A model generated the notes under the pieces. That model did no database searches. It was not told where the DNA came from and saw only the letters and a program-made list of their open reading frames with translations. The position numbers and the translations under genes were made by a program. From contig CM038910.1 in the NCBI GenBank assembly GCA_021904315.1, positions 6,820,001 to 6,884,000 of the forward strand: a DNA stretch of 64,000 nt, in the 5' to 3' direction. Numbering within the stretch: position 1 is the first letter of the stretch; the number at the start of each line of letters is the position of its first letter. The stretch comes from Sphagnum magellanicum. Its lineage: Eukaryota > Streptophyta > Sphagnopsida > Sphagnales > Sphagnaceae. Below, in pieces: positions 1-11,400 of this stretch.

Positions 1-1373
1 AGTCGAACAGAGGCAAATGCTGCAAATCACCTACTTTTGATCCACTTTTAACATAACCCAACAATGAGCTAGTAAAAGACCAGAACCGTGGGTAAGAAGA
101 AGAGGAAGAAGCACATTACAGTCGAGCAATGATGAGGACGACGATGATGCTGCTGCTGCCACAGCATGTATGTACCTGAAGAGAGAGCGTGTCACAAGGA
201 GGATAGACCAGGAAAGTGCGGTTTGGGATTCTCCAGATTCTGTTGATGTGAGCTTGTGTCCAAGAAGAGTTCACCATTGCTACATGAGCACATGCACCTG
301 CCAGCCCATACATCCATGCCACCACTCTGTAATACAACACCTTTGCTGTGGTCAACCAGTAGCTGCACCCCACCACCCACATCCCCCTTTATGTAAGAAT
401 TTGCAACTCAAGTGTTTTTGGGGTAGACAACATACACAATATGACCAAGAAAGAAACCCTACAAATTTGCATCCAGACACATTTGAAGGAGCTTGGCTCA
501 ATGGGAGGAATACATTGAATCTCTCTCTTTCTCTCATCAACGACCCTAAACCCTAACCCTGAATTGAACTTGAACATGGACTTGCCTGCGAGTGACAGAC
601 AAATGGTTGTTGTAGAGGGGTGTGCGGCTGCGCACACGAGCGAGCATGTCAGAGCTGATGGTAGGGTAATGGGTGTAGCAAGCCACAAAGGAGCCTGCAA
701 TCCATGATGCCACAACATAGGTGAAGGCATAGCCACTGGTGTCAATAAACAGCAAGGGTTTCACTGCACTCAAAGCTTCCCATGCTAGCACCATGGATCC
801 CAAGCTCTGTCCTATCAATGTCAGACGAGGATAAGTCCTGGCTTCCACCCATTTCCTCCTTTGCAATCTCACCACCTGCCACCCACCATACAAACACATA
901 CAAATCTTAGACTACAGATTTCTCCACTTCTACTACATCGTTACTCATGCATTTCTTCTTCTTCAGGTGCATCAGACTTTGTCTCTGATCTGATCTGATG
1001 TGCCCAAAACGTAAGAACATAATCCAACACTAGAAAAGGGAAGAGAAAAATGTGAGACGACAGGAGTGTAGACTCTGCTTACTCTGATCGGCTGTAAGAG
1101 CTTAACTCCAAAGCGATCCAAAGCTCTCAAAGCCAGAGACTCTGAAGTGGCAGGGTCGCCAGTATAGATGACAATGGGAAGATCGGTTGCCATCTCTTGG
1201 ACAGCCCGGACTGCACACCATAGCACTCGCTCCCCTCCACCTCCATCATTGGTGAAGGGGTGGAAAAAGCCCACTACTCTCTCCTTCTTCCTGCTCACAA
1301 AGCGAAAGAGAGACTGCAGCAAAAGCAAGAACAGGAGCAGGGCAAGCAAGAGGATTGCAGCCAGGAGCAGCAT
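1..1373 (-). CDS. ALG11: ALG11, GDP-mannose:Man3GlcNAc2-PP-dolichol alpha-1,2-mannosyltransferase (5' part, cut by window edge)
   Basis: Adds the fourth and fifth mannoses to the dolichol-linked N-glycan precursor on the cytosolic face of the ER (known for this GT4 family). Exons on the minus strand: 1083-1373 (97 codons, ATG at 1371-1373), 586-875, 176-362 and the first 19 bases of a fourth at 1-19; phases 0, 2, 0 agree at every junction. Exon 1 encodes a hydrophobic N-terminal membrane segment (about residues 1-24), then the family motif [15 protein letters not shown] and VIYTGD. Exon 2 encodes [21 protein letters not shown] and [13 protein letters not shown]. Exon 3 encodes [24 protein letters not shown] and VYPPCDT. 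All follow ALG11 order. Intron 1 is GT-AG (1082-876), intron 2 is GC-AG (585-363), intron 3 is GT-AG (175-20). About 262 codons are visible; the rest of the GT4 nucleotide-binding half lies beyond the left edge. Family call is very secure; exon 4 is short and less certain. Confidence 0.93.
363..585 (-). other. GC-AG intron 2 of ALG11, containing a telo-box
   Basis: The minus strand reads CGCAG then GCAAGT at the 5' splice site and GTGCAG at the 3' site. Joining here restores one frame ([15 protein letters not shown]), which fits ALG11 homologues; no GT donor nearby keeps both frame and alignment. GC-AG introns are a known minority class with this donor consensus. Near the 5' end the plus strand carries ACCCTAAACCCTAACCCT (about 543-560), a telo-box/short interstitial telomere motif. 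Confidence 0.85.
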
Positions 1374-1436
1374 GGTAAGATGCCAGAAGAAAGGCTTTTT
1401 TTACACTGCAATGCTAATGTTTTGTTCTATACATGG

Positions 1437-1955
1437 GTGAAGTTGCTGTTGTTGCTGGTGGTCTTTTCTTTGATCATCAGAAGCTCATCCAGCAAGAACA
1501 CCCATCAGCAAGAAAAATTCAGCTGAGCAGAAACAGCTAACACTAATTTATTTTTCTATCTCACAACCCTTTTCCGGATCAAACTTTCAAGTGGTTCTTC
1601 AGGTGAAGAAATTGTTGTTGCTGGTGGTTTTTCCTTTGAACATCAGGAGATGATCCCAGAAGCTCATCAAGCAAGAATATCCATCAGCAAGAAGAATTCA
1701 GGTGAACGGAAACCGCTAACCCTAATATTATTTTTCTATCCTTGTAATTTGATTCACAACCTTTCTGGATCAAACCTTCAAGTGGTTCTTCACGTGAAGA
1801 AGTTATTGTTGGTAGTGGGTTTTTCTTTGATAATCAGGTAATGATCCCAGAAGCTCATCCAGCAATAATACCCGTCAGTATTATTGCTGGATTATTCAGG
1901 TGAGCAGAAACTGCTAACCCTAATTGATTTTCTACCTCTACGGGAACAAGTAAGG
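1437..1955. repeat. Three-copy degenerate tandem repeat upstream of ALG11
   Basis: Three diverged copies start at about 1437, 1603 and 1794, each opening with GTGAAG and a GTTGTTGCTGGTGG-like stretch, then a TTTGAT-ATCAG block, AGAAGCTCATCCAGCAA, CAGAAAC-GCTAACCCTAAT and TCAAGTGGTTCTTCA. Unit length is about 130-190 bp because of indels. Neither strand is open through the copies, so this is noncoding. It starts 64 bases upstream of the ALG11 ATG and therefore lies in its 5' leader or promoter. Confidence 0.8.
1859..1890. repeat. Perfect 13-bp inverted repeat in the third upstream copy
   Basis: Arms 1859-1871 (CCAGCAATAATAC) and 1878-1890 are exact reverse complements around a 6-base loop. 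The hairpin is absent from the first two tandem copies, so it arose inside copy three, probably by a small inverted duplication of the CCAGCAA segment. Confidence 0.85.
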
Positions 1956-3700
1956 AATGAGTACCCTCCAGAGAAGTCGTGTGATCGATGGGAATGGGTG
2001 GTAGAAGGAATGAAAACTACTGAAACGCCGGAATTGCAAACCAAAACATCTTGCAAAATGGGCTATAGATGATAATGGCTGTGATGGCTGGCAGGCAGGA
2101 ACAGCTTTCTTTCCAGGCAGCACTCTCAAAGGGAATGCATGGCCTACTTGTTAGTGATGGAGATACTGAGGGAAATGGCAGCATCCAATCTCAAATCCTG
2201 CATTTTGCAAAGCTGCCATCAACACTTAGGCACAGGCAGGGCATCAAATCCTCTTCCCTTCCCCCCCATCTCTCTCTCTCCAAGTCTGGAAACTCTCACG
2301 GGTTTAGCGTTTTGTGGATCAAGTCTCTTGCTCCTTTGTGTCAAGACTCTGATGTGCTTTTTAAGGCAGAGACTGTCATTGTGTGCAAGGTTCTTTTTTT
2401 GGTAGGAGTTGCTTGCTCATTGGACATGGTGGAGCATTCCAGTTCTTGACTTGGTCTGCAACCTCCATGTTCATTGGTGTGTGCTGTGGCTAGTAAACAG
2501 CTAGCAAGCTCTCACCTCTTGATACGAGATTGTGCACTTTTTATGAATACATCGTCTTAGGTCATGCGCACATGATTGTCTCATTTATGTATTGCACTCT
2601 GCAGCCAGCTTGTCTTGTATTTTATTTGGTTTGTTATCCTGTATGAGGAGTATGGAGTTCTGGGAAAACTCCTCAGAAATTGCATTGCTCATGCTGTGGA
2701 GATTTGGCTATGGTGAGAAGCTGGGTGAGTGAACAATGCAAGCCAAATGCACTATTGTGAAACTCATTAGAAATCATTGTGAACGATGTGAGATTCCAAA
2801 TTTGGGGGCTGATGTGCACATTCATGTACATCCACCACATATGATATGTGTATGCCAAAGAAAAAAGTCTGAATTGTGTGCTTGATTCCTTTGCTGCCTA
2901 CGTGTATTCATTGGGATCTTATGCACAGGAACCACAGGAAAACACATGGCAGAATGCAGTTTTGCTGTGCAGTTCCAAATGAGATCTGATTTCTTTTCTC
3001 ATAGTCTGAGTTAAGGCTGAAAAGAAGTACTGTTACAGTTTTTGGTGGGTCAACAACCCTTGCTCAATTTGCAGTCTGAGGATGTCCATACTTGGCAGTG
3101 CATTGGAGTTTGACCCATGAAGAAGATAGCTACCTGGTGGTGATGCCAAGGAGAGCACATGGAGAATGACAGCTACTGGCCATTTGATGGTCAGTGGTCA
3201 TTGTAATTGCAGAGGCATGGGTTTTGCAATGCTTGAGGCATTGCTCACTGGTATGAACTCCTTTCTGTTTTCAGCAGCTCCATCTTTACCGTCTCTAGTA
3301 TTTTTCATGAAAGAACATGATGACTTCTGAAAAAAATTGAGCTTGGAAGCAACTTCTTAATATGGGATCACTTGTGTTGGTTCTGGTCACAATAGTGAAG
3401 TGTTTCAACATATATATTCATGATGGAAGTTTTCTGCTTGAGTGAGGAAAGAGCTACTGAGATCTGCCAATGTGCTTGCTTGCTTGCTTGATTTCTCCTG
3501 CATATGTTGTTTTGGGTTGTTATATTGCAGCTCAAAGTTCCTAACAACTTTACAGTGCAGACAATCGAGGTTTAAATGTGCAAACAAAAAATGGGTTTGT
3601 GCAGGATGAGATTCTTGTGCGCAGAATTCTGCTTACACTAAATTCTGAATTCTTTTTGCAGCTTGACTTTGCAAGTTCCATGGGCTTTGTCATATAATTT
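1956..3700. other. Intergenic region upstream of ALG11, no gene supported
   Basis: Less AT-rich than the DNA that follows. It has open stretches (about 2069-2449 plus) but no recognisable domain, conserved start or convincing splice pattern. A small TGCT/TTGC run lies near 3475-3492. It could hold untranslated exons of ALG11 or of an unseen transcript; the sequence does not decide. Confidence 0.4.
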
Positions 3701-6700
3701 TTGTCTATGATCAATTTTTCTGTGAAAGATGTTCAAGACAACATAATTATGTCATGAATAACTTGAAGCCATAGACCTTGGATAAATCTAAAGAATGACA
3801 TAAAAAAATATTAAAAGATATTATACTTTTTTGGTACATTGGAACCAGTTAAGTGGTTCAATTACAATGTAAGATGTGATTCCCACCATTTTTTATAGGA
3901 ATTCAGAGACTCACATCATGGAGGAGTTTGTAAATTTAGAAGTTCATATGTTTGAGACCATTAGAAAATGAATTTAAGCATGATATATTGTGTTTGCAAG
4001 GTGTAATGTATGCAATGTTGTATATAAAAAATCATAACATTATTATGCTTCACATTGTTATCATTTTTGTGAATATTCACCAAGGGTCTGGGGGCAATAT
4101 ACCCATATTTCCGTCACTAAACATAATATAATTAAGAAAAATAATAATATAAATACATCTAATATTAAAATAGATGTTTTATTTTGTTGGTGAACACACC
4201 TTAACCTTCCCAAACCTTAAAGCCCTTCATTGCACTTTTGGTATTGTCAAAAAGTCCTCAACAAGGCAGTGTACATGGTGGTCATTTCACAAGTTTTAGA
4301 CCAATGAAATAAAAGTTACTGAATTTAAAATGATTTTTGTTATTGAAAATTAATAAAAATTAAATAAAAATTTCAACCAATCAATGCCAATTTATCATGT
4401 TGGCCCTTTTGTTTGCCATTGTGTCACATGGGGAAATGCATAAGAAAGTTCCTAGATTGGCAATTCTATTTGCCTTTTCATACAAGAATTACAAAAATGG
4501 GTTTTGCACAATTGAGTTTTCTTTATAAACTTGAAAAGGTTTTTTTTCGAAAGTTATATTCTTTAGAACCTTGAAAATGATTCCATTTGAGTCAACAATA
4601 TAAGGGCCCATTAATTAACATGAAACCTAATGAATGTCATGTTGAAAATAAAAATTACAAATAAAGTAAAATGAAATGCCATTATAATTATAAAATTAGA
4701 AAAATGAAAATAAAAATGATGTTATCAATTTAATAATAGTTGGAATCAATTTTAAAAAAAATTGAATATATTTACATTATAATCATTTTATTTTATAATA
4801 AAATTGATTTTTATTTATAAAAAATTCAAGTTAAATTTTAAAAATATTTTAGTGGTCATCTTTTACTTGAAAGATACTTATTCAAGTCAACACTAAAATT
4901 AAACATCCATCATCTTATTTTTTTAAATAACAAAGTTGACAAATCTACCTTATTTTTATCAATGTTAGGTTTATGAAGTTAAATAGACCTAATAAACTCA
5001 ATTTAAACATTAAATCAATATAATGAAAAGTGACATCTAACAATGTTTTAATATCACCTTCACTCATGACTTTGATGAGATTGACATATTATTTTGCCTC
5101 TTTTAATCACCTTTTCTTTTAGAATGGGTAGCAATTTATTTTTTCTTCTAATTATTTCTCTTTTGCAATCAATATAATTTTTTTTTTCACCTCCATTTTT
5201 TACATAAATAGTGAAGACATGATTGCCCCCCTCAAATCTTAATGAATTGTTAAATAAAACATGTTAATTCATCCCACAACTTTTGCTTGTTAATTTTAAA
5301 CAATATGTAATGATAACCAATTGCGTTTTCTTTTTGTTGACCTTGACCTCCTTTGGTATGAGATTGCAATGGTTATTGATTGCACAATTCCTATTTATTT
5401 ATTTAATGATTTTAACCTCTTATGGTATGAAATTGGTTTTGTGGTTACCTTATCATGTCTAACTACCATTAAAAGATTTAAGTCAATAGTTTATCATGAT
5501 ACCTTTGATTTCCACATTGTAAAATGTATGTACTCAAAAAATTAATTCGTAGTGTCATACACCTTAAATCATGTTGTGAGCTTAATTATACTTTTTATGG
5601 TTTTTTTTTGTGATTCATTAACAATAAATTTCAAGATTCCAAAAACATAAAATCTAGCTCAATTTTTCTTTCCATTTCTTTCTAGCTTTTTTTTTGCCAT
5701 CTTGAGATACCAACCTCATGACGAGACTTCAAATCCAAAAGGTATCAGTTATGAAACCTTTTCCTGTACTTAAACACTGTTAACATTTCTCACATACATT
5801 TTTTTCAAATTGCATAACATGCAAACAATATCTAAAAAGAAATCCTTGTGCAACAAATTATCCAATAGTGTAAAACAATGCACCATCAATGACAAAATTA
5901 TCCTAATTATTCATAACAATTACTAGTCTGTAAACCCATTTTGCAAGCAAAATGATCAAATAAGCAAAAGACTAAAGTGTTATGTATCAAAGTCCATTTT
6001 GTCCACTTCTACCCATCAAATGAATGCTGTGTAAAAAGGCACTCTTTTTTTCCACAACTTGTGTGTGTATATTGTGTGTGTGTGTGTGCGTGGTTTATTT
6101 TTTTCACACACACCAAAGGCCAAAACCCAAAACCTTTTTTTTCTTTTGGGGTTGGGTGGGGACATCATTTGCAAGAGAGATAGATGATGGGTATATTGGC
6201 TTTTAATAGTATATACCCTACTACTACCTTGGTAGTTTTCCACACTAATTTATATATTTTTCAGAAATTTTGAAATTTTCATTTTATTCCCCCCCCCCCC
6301 CCCCCCGCCCCAAGTAACAAAAAAATTCTGAAAAGAAATATTGAACATTCAAGAAAATTCTATTTGGTTGAAATGATTTTTCAAATTATTTATTTATTTA
6401 TTTGACAAACATTTTTTGAAGCCTGCTACCAAGGTATGTTTTTTTAAAAAAAAACTAATTAATTATTTGAAAAACATTGGTTCAACCTGCCAAGGTATTA
6501 CAATATATGATATTATTGTATACTCCCCCCCCAAAACAATTTGGGGGGTATCCTAGAAAAATCTACCTATTCAAAGTTCTTTTTAAAAAAATGGGGTTAA
6601 TAAGTGAATGCAACTTGCAGTCTTGCCTATTAAAAGGCATAGTTGACCCAAAAAAGGCATCCCGCCCACCCCCAAAGTTTAAAAAATTATAAATGATGAT

Positions 6701-7067
6701 TCGTAAGAACATTTCATTTGAGCTCAATGCAGATTAAAAATAGCAACCTCCCATGGAGATATCAACAGCTGCTCACTTTGGCTAGAGGCTCTCAAGGGGG
6801 GGGGGGGGGGGGGCGGCTGCTCCAACCAATCACGAATTACTGATTCAAGCATGTGCGGACACCAATTATTTTATATAAGTAAGATGGCAATTGACATGCT
6901 GACTAAACTGGTTTTATTTCAACAAGGCCAGTTGACATTGCCAACTAGTTTGCTTGGAAACGTGACAATTATGCTATTGTAACGTTCAACTATGCAATTT
7001 TGTAAGCATATTCCAACATAGTATTACACAAAATGTAAACATAAGCTATGTTTTTGGCTGAACATTC
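3701..7067. other. AT-rich intergenic DNA with simple-sequence tracts
   Basis: Very AT-rich and closed in all frames except for short chance ORFs. Simple tracts: TG-rich run 6061-6088, C run about 6290-6306, G run about 6796-6813. A roughly 80-base imperfect duplication lies at 5330-5450 (two TTGACCTCCTT/TTAACCTCTTA-TGGTATGA blocks). The 6240-6440 part resembles 39300-39510 and 40430-40610 (GAAATTTTGAAATTTTC, an ATTTATTTATTTG run, then a GAAGC/TGAAATGGCC-CAAGGTA end), so it belongs to an unclassified dispersed repeat. Confidence 0.5.
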
Positions 7068-7070
7068 TTA

Positions 7071-7444
7071 GAACAATTCCATTGGTGTTCGATATGTGAC
7101 ACCTCACATTAAAATTGAATGAAAAAAAATCAAAACATATTGGTTTGGCTCAACAAAATGATTTTGGCCCCGCATTTTTGCAGTTTGTTGAGGTTGGTAA
7201 AAGCCGCATCAAATATTAACACTTGGTAGAGAAGAGTGTAATAAATGTGATATGACTGTTGTTCCCTATTTCTAATTGGTCAATCATAATGATTGGTCTA
7301 GGTGGTTTGCTTTTACTAGTTTCCCACCTATTTGCAATCCCAATTTTAGTTTTATGGGTCTAGTTTAAAAATTAAAAAAAAACTAAACTTTGATGTGAGA
7401 AACATGTTTGGAGGCCCATTGACGGAACATTGATGGAAATGCTC
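7071..7444 (-). mobile_element. Harbinger-like MITE, copy 1 (inverted orientation)
   Basis: Reverse-complement homologue of the elements at 15027-15406 and 30573-30918. Left end GAACAATTCCATTGGTGTTC and right end AACATTGATGGAAATGCTC form diverged terminal inverted repeats. Flanks are TTA (7068-7070) and TCA (7445-7447), an eroded 3-bp target duplication. A shared interior includes AGAGTGTAATAAATGTGAT and GGTCAATCATAATGATTGG. No coding capacity; non-autonomous. Confidence 0.8.
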
Positions 7445-7447
7445 TCA

Positions 7448-8258
7448 ATAAATATTTTATTAATAGTGCTCAAGTAAATATTTTACCTTGACCTACTTCT
7501 GAGTATATGACAATGCATAAGCTACCTAGTTGGTAATTTCTTTTGTTATCTTTTCGATGACTGTACTTACCCACTAAACATTTTACATTTATCATGTCTT
7601 TATTACACTCAACTAGAATGCATTTGAGAATTTACCTTGTTGGGAAGGGTAGGGTACGTGTTTTGAAGTGGCAAAAAGATGGTATGTGCCAAAATTATTA
7701 TATGGCATATGTATGTATTTTTAGATTTTGCAATGCATGTGGTTATGATTAATTTGTTGATTTATGGTGACTAATTATTGAACACATTGTTTTTTGACCT
7801 TGATCTGCACCCACAAGTATTTTTACATTCTCAATATATAGGGTGACTTTATCTCTACCTTCATAATGTGTCATGTAAACAAGGTAAACGTTCATCATTT
7901 ATTTTTGTTTGGATTGGTAAATTTTTGCAAAGCTTATATACCTCTTGTTGATTGATATTTTAAATTTGATATAACCAATTAACATTAGCAAAAGATTTGC
8001 ATGTTCTACTTTTAAAAAATCCATCATAATGACTTGCATCACAAAACTAGACCAAATATCTTTGGAGAGGGGTCCCGCCGAAAGGCAACATGGAGCCAAT
8101 GAGGTGAAAGACATTATTAGTAGGGTTTTCTTGCTAGTGTCTTTTTTGGTAAGGGCCATAAGCATCCCTGGGTGGACCGGCTAGAAACCTTGAGAAGGAA
8201 TACTAAAACTAGTAAAATAATATTTGTATACTCTAAATTTATTCGTAAAGTCATTTTG
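7448..8258. other. AT-rich intergenic DNA
   Basis: No recognisable gene, repeat or RNA. Short ORFs here have no familiar domain. Confidence 0.4.
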
Positions 8259-8488
8259 TCTTCACCCTGTCTTTGTGCTCCTTTCACCCCCAAACCCCTA
8301 TTTCAGTGGTATCTGCAAAGTAAAGAAAATTTATTAAATCTGGGAACGAAATTCTGAAACTCAGCATTTAATGCACAAGATTCGAGACTACTTATAGTAG
8401 CTGTACATATGGGAGCACATGTGGGACCAGTGAAAATATATGTAACAGTAGTTGAGCGGTCAGGAGAACGGAAAGAGGGGGTGAAGAT
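8259..8488 (-). mobile_element. MITE-like repeat related to 21.9-22.2 kb
   Basis: Ends read TCTTCACCCTGTCTTTGTGC and, reverse-complemented, TCTTCACCCCCTCTTTCCGT: inverted ends of about 20 bp. The interior (CTGAAACTCAGCATTTAATG, CACAAGATTCGAG, GTGAAAATATATG) is the reverse complement of sequence at about 21890-22235. No clear target duplication. Not coding; superfamily undetermined. Confidence 0.6.
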
Positions 8489-11400
8489 AAGATGAACTCA
8501 CTTTACCACAAAGATTGATGGTTTTATGACTCTCCCGCGGCGTTGAATGCTAATGTATTCGTTTCAGGTCTTTTAAAATCTCACCCCGTTTATGATAAAA
8601 CTCATGCTTCTAGTGTTGAATTTTCCTCACTTTACGGATAACTGTATTCTTTTTCAAATGTTTTTACTATCCTAATTTTTTTCATGTCTAAATTCATTGC
8701 ATGTCAAAGTTTATATTCATTGGAATAAACAAAGGTGAGAATTTAAAAAAATAAAATAAAAATTGAAATATTTTTTTTAAGAATCATTATCTTAAACTTA
8801 AAATTCATAACTAAATTATACCTACTCAATGAATAATTAATTTAAAAAATACCATTTAAAATACTAAGTTAAAAATAATGTCCCAAAAAAGAAATCAAAA
8901 CATGTTTCAATATTATGTTTTTGATCAAAATGTTCCAAAAAAAAAACATTATTGCATTCCTAGTTTTTTTCCCCTAAAATGAATGATTAGAAACATTCAA
9001 AATATAATTTTTTTTTGATCTCACTAAAGTCTCAATTTTATACAACTTGATAAATTTATTCACCAGAAAAATTGAATAAAAAATATTATTTAATTTTTTT
9101 CCTCCCAGTTCAATGGATCCAATAAAATGAATCTGTGACATTCCTCATTTGGGTTCACCCAAGGATCCTTATGCCTTGAGACATCCCAAAGATATTAACC
9201 TCCAAGATGCTTTGAATTTGGATGTTTGTAATAAAAATTAGGTTGGGGAAAGACAACATGTGTGCTAAGAAGCACATCAAGGGATGCATGAAAATAAATT
9301 TGCAAAAAAAATTTACTTTTTGTTTTCCATTTGTTTTGAAAGTTAGCAAGGATGCCATTGAATGTCAAGTGCATTAGGAAGGTTGGTGGGGCACCATGAA
9401 ATGCACTTGGGGGATGTTATAATTTTTTCAATTTTTTTTTTTTAAAAAAAAATTTCTATTTTTTTAGGCAATGTGGGATTCTTGAAAAAATAAAATAAAT
9501 AAATGAATAAATAAATAAATAAATATTTTTAGACTTGAAATTCCTAGTGAAGGAAATAAGGGGGATGTATTCAGTCTAAACCAGTAAAACAGATACAAAT
9601 AATATACTTTCATTCGGAAGGAATGTATTTTCAAGTGCCTTTCAAATTGGATGAATCATCGAATTATTTCCATTCGGTCAAACAATTGTGGCAATACACA
9701 CAACGATTTGGTGAATGAAAATTGTGATGAAATTTATTTTTTATAAATTTCATCCTATGAAATTTTCTCATGTGAATTTTAAATCATTGGATGGAAAGTT
9801 TGTGATGCAACCCAATGTGCTGATATTTAAATAAATATTTTCACTTATAGGTAGCTAGTGTTCATTTAAAAAAAAATTTATGGGTGAGAAACGGGGATAA
9901 TTGTTAAACACTATATCCCACCCCCATATTAGATCCCATCTCCCATCCCTTTGCAAATGAGGTTGATGTTAGTGTTGGCTTGGGTTTGGGTTTGTAGTCA
10001 TGTTCTTGGGTTCCTTGGCCGTGGGTTTTGCACAAGAGAAAGAACAAAGAACCTGTGTTGCTCAGTTATTGAGTTTTTTGATAATCGAATCATAACCTAA
10101 GTTTAAGGTTTAGGGTTTAATAACCTAACGATTTGGTATTGAATTTTCACAATCTTGTAACTTACCCGAATGACTTGGTTCTCATCCATGTAGGTTATCA
10201 ATTTTAAAATGTTAAATTTTTTTTATGATAGAGAATTAAAAAAGAAAAAAATATTAAAAAAATCTATAACCAAGTAGTAATCAATGGTTATCGACTAGTT
10301 ATTTGATAACTTACCTCATGGTTATATGAGAAAATTATCTTATAAAAATAACCTATCAAGTTATCATTTTTTTTATAATCGGCCAATTCATTGGAAAGAA
10401 CTAGAATCAAGACTTGGAACATGGAACTAGCTTCATGTTTGAATTGGAACTGGATGGAACTTGGCTGAAGAGCATAGGCCCTCTTAATGCAAGTTCTAGT
10501 TTCCTAACTAAGGAAGTAAAAGCCTTTGTGATTTTCCAAGTAGGTATGTATTACAATGTTGCATCTAGGTTATATTTCCTAATTAATATGGTGGCCATTT
10601 TAAAATAGATGCATTTTGAGTTTTTTTTTTTTTTTTTTTTGAAGAATCAGAAATGGAGGTTCAAGAATTGTGAAGAAATAGGTCTTTGGACTTGACCCAA
10701 GGTCATCAAACAAAAACTTATTAGTCAAAACCATGATTGAAGGAGGTTCTCTTCAAACCCTACAAATGAACAATATTGGTTGAAACTTGAAACCTTGGGT
10801 TAAGGCTATTTGTCAAGATGGACAGTTGTCTATATTAGAGAGTTTGCATTAAATAATATGTTCAAATTGAAATGCCTCAAAATCATGGTTTTGAAGGCAA
10901 CTGAGAAGGTATACAATCTACTTCTACCCATGAGAAAATTCCTTATTTACATACACATAAGTTGCTTTTATTGGGGAGGATATTAATAATTGGTTTGCAA
11001 AAATTCACCCCATGTTCCAACTTGAGTTAACACCCACTCATTCCATCAAACTCCTCAAATTCATCTCATAAACAAAGAAAAATGAAAATTCCCTTCATCA
11101 ATCTAGACTCTACAAATCATATAACTTTTATCTTTTGGTTTTTAAAAATGAATTTTCCCAAATTCATCAATCCCAAACTTCTAAAATTCTTAGGTAATTT
11201 GTAAAATTATGCTTCAATAGATTTACTAGAGTTGCAAAACAACATAAATAATTAAATAAATAATGTCATGTTTATTTGGATACCACATAATCAATCAATG
11301 GATGACATGTCTACAACTAATGTATTATAGATCATACATGTCAATTCTCACTCTTGAAAATTTGTGGGTTATGGTTTTTTCCTTTTTTTTCTTTTTATGT

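Noticed and set aside
2069-2449. 126-codon plus ORF upstream of ALG11
   Set aside because: Composition is mildly gene-like, but no domain or convincing splice sites, and another frame is open over the same bases.
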